From the NCBI GenBank assembly GCA_011051875.1, contig DRKI01000074.1:1-52217 (forward strand): a stretch of 52,217 bases of DNA, in the 5' to 3' direction. The translations under genes were made by a program, and so were the position numbers. This DNA is from Desulfobulbus sp. Its GTDB lineage: Bacteria > Desulfobacterota > Desulfobulbia > Desulfobulbales > Desulfobulbaceae. A model generated the notes under the pieces. That model was not told the DNA's origin and did not search any database. It worked only from the letters and a program-made list of their open reading frames with translations. The first letter of the stretch is position 1, and each line of letters opens with the position of its first letter. This document shows positions 18,111-26,628 of this stretch, in pieces.

Positions 18111-19322
18111 TCAGATAGTGCTGAAGTGCTCTGCCAGGTCAACGGCATCAAGGTAGGCGGCCACCATCCGGTCCGTATCCATGCCGATATTCCCGAGCAG
18201 GGCCGTGCACCGTTGCCAGTCGCCCTTCTCGTAGGCGAGCACGGTTTCCAGGTAGGGCGCGCAGGGCCCGGAACCGTTGGTCAGCGCCTCCTTGATGGCG
18301 GATGGCAGCGGCAGCCGTTCCATCAGCTCGGCCATCTCCATGTCCAGCATGGCATCGAGCAGGGAAAAGAGGCCCAGCAGGAACAGCTCCGAGGTATCGG
18401 AGACGCTGGTGCCCTGTTTCCCGAGCAGTTCGCACAGCCTGGCCCGGATCACCGCGGTCCGGATCAGCTCGTCGGGCTTGTCCGACGAGAGCTCCGAGGT
18501 CGCCACCAGGGAGACGAACTGCCGCACCCCGGTCTCGCCGAGATAGAGAAGCGCGTGCCTGATGGAGGAGATCTCGCTGAGCAGGGAATAGTATGCCGAG
18601 TTGATGTAGCGCAGCAGCTTGTAGGAGATGGCCACATCGGGCGAGATCATCTGCTCTACCCGGTCAAGTCGCACCTCCTTCCTGTTCACCTCTGCCAGCA
18701 GGTTGAGCAGGTTGACCTTGGTGGTGGCGATCTCGCGGTTCTGCATGACCTCCGGCCTGCTGAAAAAATAGCCCTGGAACAGGGAAAATCCCATGGCCAG
18801 AGCGGCGTCGAATTCCTCGTAGGTCTCTATCTTCTCGGCCAGGAGCTTCTTGCCCTGCTCCCGCAGCGCCGTCCCTTCCCGTTCGATCACCTCCAGGGGG
18901 ACCAGGCGGAAGTCAACCTTGATGATATCGGCCAGTTCCACCAGGGGAGCCTGGCTGCCGCTGAAATCATAATCGTCCAGGGCAATGGTGTAGCCCATCT
19001 CGCTGAGCTGCCCGCAGGCGGCGAGAATTTCGTCCGTGGGAACCACATCCTCCAGGATCTCGACAATGACCCTGTCGGCAGGGAACTGGGCCGGCGTCCT
19101 GTCCAGCAGGTGCCGGCCGGTGAAGTTGATCAGGGCCCACTTGGACCCGGTGATCCTGTCCACACCGATATTGAGGAAGGTGGAGGTCAGGACCCGTGCC
19201 GTGGCCATGTCGCCGTCTGTTCCGGCAAAGACATTGTCCTGGCCGCTCCGGTACAGGAGTTCGTAGCCGAACAGTCCTTTCCTGCGGTTGAATATCGGCT
19301 GCCTGGCAATGAAACTTTCCAT
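18111..19322 (-). CDS. EAL-HDOD signalling protein (probably catalytically inactive EAL)
   Basis: A 403-residue protein with an N-terminal EAL-type domain (about 1-200) and a C-terminal HDOD domain (about 210-395), the YuxH/CdgJ architecture. The start FIARQPIFNRR and FGYELLYR match this subgroup; the EAL signature itself is replaced by ELL, and the DDFG-like motif reads DDYD, so c-di-GMP hydrolysis is unlikely. The HDOD part has the SYKLLRYINSAYY stretch. Such proteins act as regulators of motility or stress, perhaps by binding rather than cleaving c-di-GMP. It follows tsaE after three bases and is separated from YcaO-TPR by 111 bases. Confidence 0.85.
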   Translation of the reverse strand: MESFIARQPIFNRRKGLFGYELLYRSGQDNVFAGTDGDMATARVLTSTFLNIGVDRITGSKWALINFTGRHLLDRTPAQFPADRVIVEILEDVVPTDEILAACGQLSEMGYTIALDDYDFSGSQAPLVELADIIKVDFRLVPLEVIEREGTALREQGKKLLAEKIETYEEFDAALAMGFSLFQGYFFSRPEVMQNREIATTKVNLLNLLAEVNRKEVRLDRVEQMISPDVAISYKLLRYINSAYYSLLSEISSIRHALLYLGETGVRQFVSLVATSELSSDKPDELIRTAVIRARLCELLGKQGTSVSDTSELFLLGLFSLLDAMLDMEMAELMERLPLPSAIKEALTNGSGPCAPYLETVLAYEKGDWQRCTALLGNIGMDTDRMVAAYLDAVDLAEHFSTI

Positions 19323-19325
19323 GAT

Positions 19326-19829
19326 CTATCCCCCCTGTACGGGGCTCGGGCCGCTCCCTCCCGCCGCCAGTTGACGCAACCGCTCCTGCCACGACCGGCC
19401 ATGCGCTGTCAGGGTTATTCTCCTTGCCTCTCCCCCGGCCGCCTCGAGCCTGATCTCCAGGCAGTCCGAAGGCCGCAGGCTCCCCAGTCTCCCGGGCCAC
19501 TCGATGGCGCAGACCCCGCTCCCCTCCATGTACTCTGTCAGGCCGGCCGCCTCCACGTCCTCCTCCCCGGCAAGCCGGTAGCAGTCCATGTGGTAAAACG
19601 GCACCCGGCCCGGATACTCGTGCAGGAGCGCAAAACTGGGACTGGTAATATGGTACTGGTCGGGCACGCCGAGTCCGCGCGCGATCCAGCCGGCCAGGGT
19701 GGTCTTGCCCGCACCCAGGTCACCGGCCAGGAGGAGCACGTCACCGGGTCTGCAGAGAGCGCCCAGCCGCCGGCCCAGGCGCGCTGTCTCGGCGGCGCTT
19801 CCAGGGGACAGGATCATGGAATCACGCAT
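19326..19829 (-). CDS. tsaE: tRNA threonylcarbamoyladenosine biosynthesis ATPase TsaE
   Basis: P-loop ATPase that works with TsaB/TsaD to make t6A37 in ANN-decoding tRNAs. The 167-residue protein has the Walker A motif GDLGAGKTT, followed by TSPSFALLHEY, and the HMDCYRL and IEWPGRL motifs (switch and Walker B-like) of the family. The ATG at 19829 overlaps the upstream REC-protein stop by eight bases; an ATG at 19817 would remove four residues. The C-terminal tail beyond about 140 is low in conservation. It lies between two signalling genes, showing that an essential modification gene shares their transcript. Confidence 0.9.
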   Translation of the reverse strand: MRDSMILSPGSAAETARLGRRLGALCRPGDVLLLAGDLGAGKTTLAGWIARGLGVPDQYHITSPSFALLHEYPGRVPFYHMDCYRLAGEEDVEAAGLTEYMEGSGVCAIEWPGRLGSLRPSDCLEIRLEAAGGEARRITLTAHGRSWQERLRQLAAGGSGPSPVQGG

Positions 19830-21015
19830 TGTCCGTCCTGCCGGCAGCCTGGGCCGGCACGCGCAGGTCCACCGGCAGGGTGACTACCATGGAGTTCTCC
19901 TCGGCAGTGGAGTCGAGATGCAGGGTTCCGCCCAGCATGTTGACCAGTTCACTCACCGTGACCAGGGTATGGTTCAGCGGCTTCACCCCGTCTCCAGCCG
20001 CCTGCGGTGGTCCGACCCTGTCCGCCCGCAGGGTCAGCACCATGGCGCCGTCCCTGGCACCGAAGTCCACGCGCAGACTGTCCGGTCGGTATTGCAGGGA
20101 AAAGCCCTGCAGCGCCTTCTGGGCGATCCGGTAGACCAGCTTCTTCTTCTGGTCGAAAAACAGCTGGTCCAGGGAGGTCGAGGAAAAGGAGATTTCCATC
20201 TTCCCCTGGCCGCCGACATAACGGACCATCTCGGCAATGGCGGCGTCCAGGCCCAGATCGTCGATGATCACCGGGCTCAGGCTGGTGGAAAGCAGTCGAA
20301 TGTTGTCAATGATCTCGTTGAGAAATCCCCGCAGCAACTGCAGATTGCCGTTGATCAGCTCCCTGGACAGCTCGCCGCCGCTGTTGATCTCGTTCTCCAG
20401 CAGTTTGATCTGCAGTTTGAGGCCGGTCAGCGCCTGACCGAGATCCTCGCTCAGGCGGGTGGCAAGCTCCTCCTTTTCGTCCTCCTGCCCGTTGAGCAGT
20501 TTCGAGGAAAGAGCTGCCAGCCGCCGGTCCGACCGGGCCAGTTCCTCTCCGGCGCGCTGCAGCCTGTTCTCGGCGCTGCACAGCCTGTCACGCAGTGTCC
20601 TGTTCTCCCGGGTCAGCAGCCAGGTCTGCCGGGCCTGGTCCAGGATGAGCCGCAGCTGGACAATATCCCAGGGTTTGAGCACGTACTGGTAGATATGCCC
20701 CTTGTTGATGGCATCGATGATATCCGAGACATCCATGTAGCCGGTGATGATGATCCGGACCGTCTCCGGTCGCCGGGCATAGACCTCGGCCAGCAGTTCC
20801 ACGCCCGACATGGCACCGAGCTGCTGATCGCTGAGGACCATGGCGATACCGGGAGTGGCGGCAAAGATCTTCAGCGCCTCCTCGCCGCTGGTGGTGGTGA
20901 GGATCTCGTACTCGTCACCGAAACTGGCGACAAAATGTTCCGTATTGACCGGATCGGGATCGACGAGCAGGATCTGCAGCCTCTGTTCGGGTCTCAGCCC
21001 GGCGTCACGGATCAT
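19822..21015 (-). CDS. response regulator fused to a degenerate histidine-kinase-like module
   Basis: A 397-residue cytoplasmic protein with a receiver domain (about 12-130), a coiled-coil linker (about 133-180) and a NarX-type DHp plus ATPase-like region (about 180-385). The receiver has the phosphoacceptor D63 in LSDQQLG, T91 in IITGY and K114 in YVLKPWD, the style common in RpfG-like regulators. In the HisKA_3-like helix the usual ELHDELGQ reads RLSEDLGQ, so the phosphorylatable histidine is serine 189. The ATPase N-box and glycine boxes are not recognisable. It probably signals by protein contact rather than as a kinase. The ATG at 21015 has GGAAGGGA just upstream, better than the ATG at 21030. 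Confidence 0.75.
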   Translation of the reverse strand: MIRDAGLRPEQRLQILLVDPDPVNTEHFVASFGDEYEILTTTSGEEALKIFAATPGIAMVLSDQQLGAMSGVELLAEVYARRPETVRIIITGYMDVSDIIDAINKGHIYQYVLKPWDIVQLRLILDQARQTWLLTRENRTLRDRLCSAENRLQRAGEELARSDRRLAALSSKLLNGQEDEKEELATRLSEDLGQALTGLKLQIKLLENEINSGGELSRELINGNLQLLRGFLNEIIDNIRLLSTSLSPVIIDDLGLDAAIAEMVRYVGGQGKMEISFSSTSLDQLFFDQKKKLVYRIAQKALQGFSLQYRPDSLRVDFGARDGAMVLTLRADRVGPPQAAGDGVKPLNHTLVTVSELVNMLGGTLHLDSTAEENSMVVTLPVDLRVPAQAAGRTDNA

Positions 21016-21033
21016 GGCGTTCCCTTCCATCGT

Positions 21034-21133
21034 AAGCGGTCAGAGGGCACCCCATCTGCACGCGCTCGAACCTCCCGGTATACGGGGATATGCCTGTGAG
21101 ATCACGCACAGCCGGGACACCATGCAACCGCTT
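21034..21133 (+). repeat. dispersed repeat family 2, copy D (hairpin element)
   Basis: A 100-base element bounded by AAGCGGT (21034-21040) and ACCGCTT (21127-21133). The inverted similarity continues inward for about 30 bases (GGTGTCCC-like and CTGCACGCG-like arms), so the element can fold into one long imperfect hairpin. A second copy occurs at 32863-32966 and a left half at 23410-23450. Similarity to the half copy resumes further right, around TATTGATTCCGGGTC (about 21143-21182). It sits directly upstream of the ribosome-binding site of the REC protein. Confidence 0.65.
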
Positions 21134-21305
21134 GCAAGTCCTGTATTGATTCCGGGTCATCGGGTATCCCGTGACCGGGTACCTTCCATCGGTCCATCAT
21201 CGTCTGTTGCGGCAGACACGACATTGCCCATCGTTCCGGGACCTGGTCCGGCGCCGGCCTCTTCACCTGGTCCTGAACCGGGCGGTTTTCATTGGGCCCC
21301 GGGAT

Positions 21306-21478
21306 GCCTGGTGGCGCTTCATTGTAGTATGCCTCCATGGAACACCACAAGGCGAAACAGATTGGGGGCAAAATGAAAATCCGCAGGATTTCACGCATCT
21401 GCAACGGATGAAAAAATAAAACCATTTATAACCATTTATCTTTTCCCCATCTGCGGATGGGTGAAACGCTCAATCCAG
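21306..21478 (+). repeat. dispersed repeat family 1, copy B (two hairpins, 24-codon frame)
   Basis: Best-preserved + strand copy. The first imperfect hairpin has arms 21306-21316 and 21343-21353 around a 26-base loop. From the ATG at 21337 an open frame of exactly 24 codons ends at 21411. A second inverted repeat pairs 21390-21404 with 21451-21465 around an AT-rich stretch. The similarity to copy C runs to about 21478, past the stop codon of the YejA-like gene, so the repeat appears to supply that gene's last codons and stop. Confidence 0.7.
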
Positions 21479-23344
21479 GTTGGAGCTGTCGGTCCACCAG
21501 GTCCAGAGGAACTGGTATGGATTGTAATAAAGTGGCAGTTTTTCAGGATAATGCAACCGGGAATCAAAGGCGATCCGATGGTACGGCAGGTACCAGTTTG
21601 GTACTACATAGTAGCTGTACCAGAGCACCCGGTCAAGGGCTTTGCAGGCCACGGTGAGCTGCTGCCGGTTTTCGGCGTAGATGATGGCGTCCACCAGCCG
21701 GTCAACGATGGGACTGGCGACCCCGGCCAGGTTGCGCGATCCCTTGCGCGAGGCGGACTGCGAGGACCAGTAGTCGCGCTGTTCGTTGCCCGGCGACTGG
21801 GACTGGGCAAAGACGTTGACCACCATGTCAAAGTCGAAATTCTTGACCCGGTCCAGGTAGAGGGCAGGATCCATGGTCCGGTAGCTGGCCTGGATACCAA
21901 GTTTTTTCAGGTTACGCACGTAGGGGGCCATGACCCGTTCAAACGAGGGGCTTACCAGGAGAATGTCAAAGCGCATGGGTTCCCCCTTGCGGTTGCGCAG
22001 GATCCCGTCCTGCACCTTCCAGCCGGCCTGTTCCAGGATCATTTTGGCCTTGCGCAGGTTGCCGCGCAGGCTGTTGGGCGGGGTGGTGGTCGGCGCCTGG
22101 AGAGGGGTGGTGAAGACCTCGGGAGGCAATTTGGCCCGGAACGGCTCCAGCAGGGCCAGCTCGCCCGGCCCGGGCAGGCCGGTCGCGGCCAGGTCGGAAT
22201 TGGAAAAATAGGAGTTGCTGCGCGTGTACTGGTTGAAAAAGAGGGCCCGGTTGGTCCACTCGAAGTCAAAGGCCAGGCCCAGGGCCCGGCGGACGCGGGG
22301 ATCCCTGAACAGGGGCCGCCTGGTGTTGAAGACAAAGCCCTGCATGCCGGCGTCATTTCTGTGGGGGAATTTTTTCCTGACCAGTTCGCCGGAATCAAAA
22401 CGGCGGCCGGTGAGGTCCCGTACCCACTGCTTGGCGATGTTGACCACCATGAAATCGAACTCGCCCGCCTTGAAGGCCTCCACCGAGACCACCTGGTCCT
22501 TGAAGTACTTGATGGTGATGGTGTCGAAGTTGAACATGCCGCGGCGTACCGGCAGGTCCCTGGCCCAGTAGTGGGGATTCCGCCGGTAGGTGATGGACTT
22601 GCCGGGCCTGACCCCGGCCACCTTGTAGGGGCCGGATCCCACGGGCGGCATCAGGGCGCCGGCGCCGGCAGCAGCGCCAAAGCCGCCATGCTTTTCATAA
22701 AACGCCTTGTCGAGCACCGGCAGCTGGGCCGCTATCAGGGGCAGCTCCCGGTTGACCCTGGCGAAATCGAACCGTATCCGTTTCCGGTCCAGGATCACGG
22801 CGCCGGTGACGTCCTGGAGATAGATCTGGTAAAAGGGATGGGCGAGGTCGCTCTTGAGCGTGTCCAGCGAATACTTGACATCTTCCACGGTCACCGGACG
22901 GCCGTCGGAGAAACGGGCCCGTTCGTCGATGGTGAAGGTGACCGACTTCCGGTCCGGTGCCACTTCGATGTCGCGGGCGATCAGGCCATACTCGGAAAAG
23001 GGCTCATCCAGGCTCGGCACGGCCAGGGTCTCGAAGACCAGGGAATCAAGGCCAAAGGGAGCGGTCCCCTTGAGAGTAAAGGGGTTCATCTTATCAAAGC
23101 TGCCCAGGTCGTGCAGGACCAGGCTGCCACCCTTGTGCGCCACAGGAGATGTGTAGTCAAACTGCTTGAAATCAGGCGGATATTTTAACTTGCCGTCAAT
23201 ACTGATACCGTGCGCGGCCACGGCCTGCCCTGCCGTGTTCAGGAGCAGGAGCAGGATCAGTACCAGGACCAAAAAGGCGGTCCGGACGTACCAGGGATGG
23301 GCAGGGAGCCTGCGGGCCGCCTGGAGGCCGGTTGCTGTTTGCAT
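21470..23344 (-). CDS. YejA-like oligopeptide ABC transporter substrate-binding protein
   Basis: A 624-residue periplasmic solute-binding protein of the peptide/nickel family, closest in style to YejA: after the signal peptide come HGISIDG, then KYPPDFKQFDY and GGSLVLHDLGSFDKMNP. Such proteins deliver oligopeptides (microcin C in E. coli) to an inner-membrane permease. The signal sequence has a basic start and a long Leu/Val/Ile core ending near QAVAA. The ATG at 23344 is chosen because it leaves a normal signal peptide; in-frame ATGs at 23380 and 23419 are alternatives. No YejB, YejE or YejF gene adjoins it, so it is an orphan here. Both flanks carry dispersed repeats. Confidence 0.82.
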   Translation of the reverse strand: MQTATGLQAARRLPAHPWYVRTAFLVLVLILLLLLNTAGQAVAAHGISIDGKLKYPPDFKQFDYTSPVAHKGGSLVLHDLGSFDKMNPFTLKGTAPFGLDSLVFETLAVPSLDEPFSEYGLIARDIEVAPDRKSVTFTIDERARFSDGRPVTVEDVKYSLDTLKSDLAHPFYQIYLQDVTGAVILDRKRIRFDFARVNRELPLIAAQLPVLDKAFYEKHGGFGAAAGAGALMPPVGSGPYKVAGVRPGKSITYRRNPHYWARDLPVRRGMFNFDTITIKYFKDQVVSVEAFKAGEFDFMVVNIAKQWVRDLTGRRFDSGELVRKKFPHRNDAGMQGFVFNTRRPLFRDPRVRRALGLAFDFEWTNRALFFNQYTRSNSYFSNSDLAATGLPGPGELALLEPFRAKLPPEVFTTPLQAPTTTPPNSLRGNLRKAKMILEQAGWKVQDGILRNRKGEPMRFDILLVSPSFERVMAPYVRNLKKLGIQASYRTMDPALYLDRVKNFDFDMVVNVFAQSQSPGNEQRDYWSSQSASRKGSRNLAGVASPIVDRLVDAIIYAENRQQLTVACKALDRVLWYSYYVVPNWYLPYHRIAFDSRLHYPEKLPLYYNPYQFLWTWWTDSSNLD

Positions 23345-23409
23345 GATAAATTCCGGTGAGACTGCTGGGTTGCGGTTCATGAGGCGCCTGTCGCTGATAC
23401 ACTGTCCGC

Positions 23410-23450
23410 AAGCGGCCACAGGCCACCTTTCTGCACGCGCTTACACGCCC
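23410..23450 (+). repeat. dispersed repeat family 2, copy F (partial)
   Basis: The left arm of family 2 (AAGCGGC, then CTGCACGCGC) is followed directly by a segment resembling the right flank of copy D (GTATTGATCCGGG), as if the middle were deleted. It lies at the 5' end of the YejA-like gene, opposite repeat B at the 3' end. Confidence 0.5.
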
Positions 23451-23629
23451 GTATTGATCCGGGGCACTCCGTGATCGGTTACGACTGTCCACATGCAGCA
23501 TAATCGAAAACCCGGCTCTAAAACAACGGCAGATCCGGCAGGGAGTGAAAAAAATTGACGGATCATGGCAAGCCGTGTAATACAGAATGCCTCATCAGAC
23601 AAACAACTCCCGTGGAGGTCACTACGAAC

Positions 23630-24916
23630 ATGGGACAGACAATAGCGGAAAAAATATTTGCGGCCCACCTGCGGGACACCCCCACCCCCGGCAACATGGT
23701 CCTTGATATCGACGTGGTCATGTGCCACGAGATCACCACGCCCATCGCGATCATGGACCTGGTGGACAAGGGCATGGACCGGGTGTTCGATCCGACAAGG
23801 ATCAAGGCGGTGATCGACCACGTCACGCCGCCCAAGGACTCCAAGACCGCGACCCAGGCCAAGATCATGCGGGACTGGGCCCGGCGGCACGGGATCAGGG
23901 ACTTTTTCGATATCGGCCGCAACGGGGTCTGCCACGCCCTGTTTCCGGAAAAGGGGTTCATCCGGCCCGGCTACACCGTGATCATGGGCGATTCCCACAC
24001 CTGCACCCACGGCGCCTTTGGCGCCTTTGCCGCCGGCATCGGCACCACCGACCTGGAGGTGGGCATCCTCAAGGGCGTCTGCGCCTTCCGGCAGCCGCGC
24101 TCCATGCTGGTCGAGGTCACGGGCGAGCTGCCCGCCGGCGTGGTGGCCAAGGACATCATCCTCCATATAATAAAGGAACTCACCGTTGACGGTGCCACGG
24201 ACATGGTCATGGAGTTCCGCGGCCCGGTCATCGAGGCGATGGACATGGCCTCGCGCATGACCCTCTGCAACATGTCGGTGGAGGCCGGGGCGACCTCGGG
24301 CATCTGCCTGCCGGACCGGGTGACGGCCGAATACCTCTGGCCGTTCATCGGGGACGAATACGAATCCGTGGATGCGGCGGTGGAGGATTTCCGGCGCTGG
24401 CACTCCGATGCCGACGCGACCTACGAACAGACCCTGACCGTTGATGTCAGCAGCCTGGAGCCGCAGGTGACCTATGGCTTCAAACCGGACCGGGTAAGGA
24501 ATGTCGGTGAGATGGCCGGCACCCGGGTGGACCAGGTCTACATCGGTTCCTGCACCAACGGCCGGATCGAGGACATCCGCCAGGCGGCCGCCATCCTCAA
24601 GGGACGCCGGGTCGCCGATCACGTGCGCGGCATCCTGACCCCGGCCACGCCGGACATCTATTCCCGCGCCCTGGACGAAGGCCTGATCAGGATCTTCATG
24701 GACGCTGGCTTCTGCGTACTCAACCCCACCTGCGGCGCCTGCCTGGGGATGAGCAGCGGCGTGCTGGCCGAGGGCGAGGTCTGCGCCTCGACCACCAACC
24801 GCAACTTCAACGGCCGCATGGGCAAGGGCGGCATGGTGCACCTGATGAGCCCCTACAGCGCGGCCGCCGCGGCCGTGACCGGCGAGATCACCGATCCGCG
24901 CCGGTTTCTCGACTGA
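23630..24916 (+). CDS. leuC: 3-isopropylmalate dehydratase large subunit
   Basis: Aconitase-family [4Fe-4S] enzyme of leucine synthesis, isomerising 2- to 3-isopropylmalate with LeuD. The 428-residue protein is of the shorter LeuC2/HacA-like class. Cluster-binding cysteines are in GSCTNGR and in NPTCGACLG, and the substrate loop MGDSHTCTHGAFGAF is present. The ATG at 23630 has a GGAGG ribosome site ten bases upstream; the open frame extends further 5' without similarity. leuD follows after 45 bases. leuA and leuB are not in the window, so a homoaconitase-like or other hydro-lyase substrate cannot be excluded. Confidence 0.88.
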   Translation: MGQTIAEKIFAAHLRDTPTPGNMVLDIDVVMCHEITTPIAIMDLVDKGMDRVFDPTRIKAVIDHVTPPKDSKTATQAKIMRDWARRHGIRDFFDIGRNGVCHALFPEKGFIRPGYTVIMGDSHTCTHGAFGAFAAGIGTTDLEVGILKGVCAFRQPRSMLVEVTGELPAGVVAKDIILHIIKELTVDGATDMVMEFRGPVIEAMDMASRMTLCNMSVEAGATSGICLPDRVTAEYLWPFIGDEYESVDAAVEDFRRWHSDADATYEQTLTVDVSSLEPQVTYGFKPDRVRNVGEMAGTRVDQVYIGSCTNGRIEDIRQAAAILKGRRVADHVRGILTPATPDIYSRALDEGLIRIFMDAGFCVLNPTCGACLGMSSGVLAEGEVCASTTNRNFNGRMGKGGMVHLMSPYSAAAAAVTGEITDPRRFLD

Positions 24917-24961
24917 GGCGCCGCAAAGCGGACATCTTCGACCAGTTACGGGGAGAGAGCA

Positions 24962-25489
24962 ATGAAACAGTTTGGCGGCAAAGCCATCTTCATAGACAGA
25001 AGCGACATCAACACCGACGAGATCATCCCGGCCAGGTACCTGACCGAGATATCGAAAAAGGCCCTGCAGCCGCACCTGCTGGAGGACCTGCGCCTGGAAG
25101 ACGGCAGCTTTGATCCCGCCTCCGAGGAGCTTCGCCAGGCCCGGGTGCTGGTCACCCGCGCCAACTTCGGCTGCGGTTCTTCCCGGGAACACGCGGTCTG
25201 GGCCCTGGAGGTCAATGACATCAACGTGGTGATCGCCGAATCCTTTGCCCGCATCTTCCGGCAGAACATGTTCAACTGCGGCATCCTGGCGGTCGAACTT
25301 GCGCCGTCCGATATCGAGCGTCTTTTCGGCCTCAACGGCGGGGTCACCATTGACGTTGACCTGGACAAGGGCGAGATCACCGCCGACAGTGCCGACGGAA
25401 CCGTGCGCTGCGGCTTCACCCTCAATCCCTTTGACCGGGAACTGGTGGCCGCCGGCGGCTGGCTGAACTATGCAGACCAGCACTATTGA
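24962..25489 (+). CDS. leuD: 3-isopropylmalate dehydratase small subunit
   Basis: Swivel-domain subunit that completes the LeuCD active site. The 175-residue protein shows the family motifs DRSDINTDEIIPARYL near the N-terminus, NFGCGSSREHAVWAL in the middle (substrate-binding Ser/Arg) and SFARIFRQNMFNCGIL. A strong GGGGAGAG ribosome site lies just ahead of the ATG. It is the last gene of the pair and is followed by a strong intrinsic terminator at 25553-25591. Confidence 0.9.
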   Translation: MKQFGGKAIFIDRSDINTDEIIPARYLTEISKKALQPHLLEDLRLEDGSFDPASEELRQARVLVTRANFGCGSSREHAVWALEVNDINVVIAESFARIFRQNMFNCGILAVELAPSDIERLFGLNGGVTIDVDLDKGEITADSADGTVRCGFTLNPFDRELVAAGGWLNYADQHY

Positions 25490-25552
25490 AAAAATCAATC
25501 CGTCTTACCCGTTGCCAGACATCCACCGCCCCGGCCTTGCCGGCAGGGAAAC

Positions 25553-25591
25553 AAAAAGCGTCTCCACCCTACAGGTGGAGACGCTTTTTTT
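25553..25591 (+). terminator. rho-independent terminator of leuCD
   Basis: A perfect 12-base stem (25557-25568 with 25574-25585) closes a five-base loop and is flanked by an A run before and seven T after. It ends the leuCD transcript. The A run also allows function for the leftward chaperone gene that ends at 25687. Confidence 0.9.
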
Positions 25592-25686
25592 GCCGGTTCA
25601 TTTCCCGGGGAGAAAGAATGGCTGCAGGCTGAAAATAGCGCTGCAATATCAGCGACATTGCAGGCGCATGCGGCCGTTGCCCGCCA

Positions 25687-26628
25687 TTACAGCCCCACCC
25701 CGGCCAGCTCCCTGACCACCTTCTTCTGCTCCCGGGTCAGTTTCTTCGGTATCCGGATCGCGATCCTGACCAGCAGGTCGCCGCGGCCGCCCAGCGGACC
25801 AGCGGGCAGGCCATGGCCTTTAAGACGGAGCTTTGACTCCTGCTGCACCCCGGCCGGGACCTTGACCTTCAACTTCTTGCCCTCCAGGGTCTCGACCTCC
25901 AGCCGCGTGCCGAGACAGGCCTGGCTGAAAGGAATCCGTTTTTCCAGGACCAGGTTGTCCCCTTCCCTCTTGAACAACGGATGGGGCGCAATGTTGATCT
26001 TCAGGTAGAGGTCACCCGGAGGTCCACCCGAGGGTGAGGGATTGCCCTTGCCGGCAAGGCGCAGCCGCTTGCCGGCCTCGATCCCCTTGGGAATCTTGAC
26101 CGATATGTTCTGCGGACTGCCGTTCTGCCGGAGACTGATGGTCTTTTCCGCGCCATGCAGTACGTCTTCCAGGGTGATGGTCAGCTCATAGGTGAGATCC
26201 TCGCCCCTGGCCGGCTGCGGCCGGCAGCTCGATCCCCGGCAGCCGCCTCCCATCCTGCCGGAGGCACCCTGGAAAAGATTTTCAAACGGGTTGCCGCCCT
26301 GGCCGCCGGTATGAAACGTGGAAGTACGGAACGAGCCGGTGCCGAAACCGAACTGGCTCAGGATATCGTTGAGATCAAAACCACGGAAGATGTCCTCCTG
26401 CGAATACCGCTGCTGAAATCCGCTGGCGCCGAAGGTGTCATATTCCTGGCGTTTCTTGGGATCGGACAGCACGGCATAGGCCTCGCTTATCTCCTTGAAC
26501 CTGGCCTCGGCGGCCTTGTCACCCGGATTCTTGTCTGGATGATACTTGACAGCCAGCTTCCGGTAGGCCTTCTTGATCTCTTCCGTGGAGGCGTCCCTGG
26601 AGACCCCCAGAATCTTGTAGTACTCCAT
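25687..26628 (-). CDS. cbpA: DnaJ-class J-domain chaperone (CbpA type)
   Basis: A 313-residue co-chaperone that stimulates DnaK ATPase. The N-terminal J domain (1-70) has the HPD motif in [10 protein letters not shown] Gly/Phe-rich linker follows (about 72-140), then two DnaJ C-terminal beta domains with the usual [19 protein letters not shown] and GRGDLLVRI stretches. The four CxxCxGxG zinc repeats of true DnaJ are absent, which makes it a CbpA-like type B protein; two cysteines occur in [10 protein letters not shown]. No CIRCE element is visible upstream. It is divergent from the peroxidase operon. Confidence 0.9.
   Translation of the reverse strand: MEYYKILGVSRDASTEEIKKAYRKLAVKYHPDKNPGDKAAEARFKEISEAYAVLSDPKKRQEYDTFGASGFQQRYSQEDIFRGFDLNDILSQFGFGTGSFRTSTFHTGGQGGNPFENLFQGASGRMGGGCRGSSCRPQPARGEDLTYELTITLEDVLHGAEKTISLRQNGSPQNISVKIPKGIEAGKRLRLAGKGNPSPSGGPPGDLYLKINIAPHPLFKREGDNLVLEKRIPFSQACLGTRLEVETLEGKKLKVKVPAGVQQESKLRLKGHGLPAGPLGGRGDLLVRIAIRIPKKLTREQKKVVRELAGVGL

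Noticed and set aside
18111-19322. EAL-HDOD protein as active c-di-GMP phosphodiesterase
   Set aside because: The EAL signature and the DDFG-like motif are both altered, so enzymatic activity is not supported.
23441-25498. 685-codon minus-strand open frame opposite leuC and leuD
   Set aside because: It is a shadow of the G+C-rich coding strand: composition is Gly/His/Asp/Val-rich without motifs, and leuC/leuD are unambiguous.
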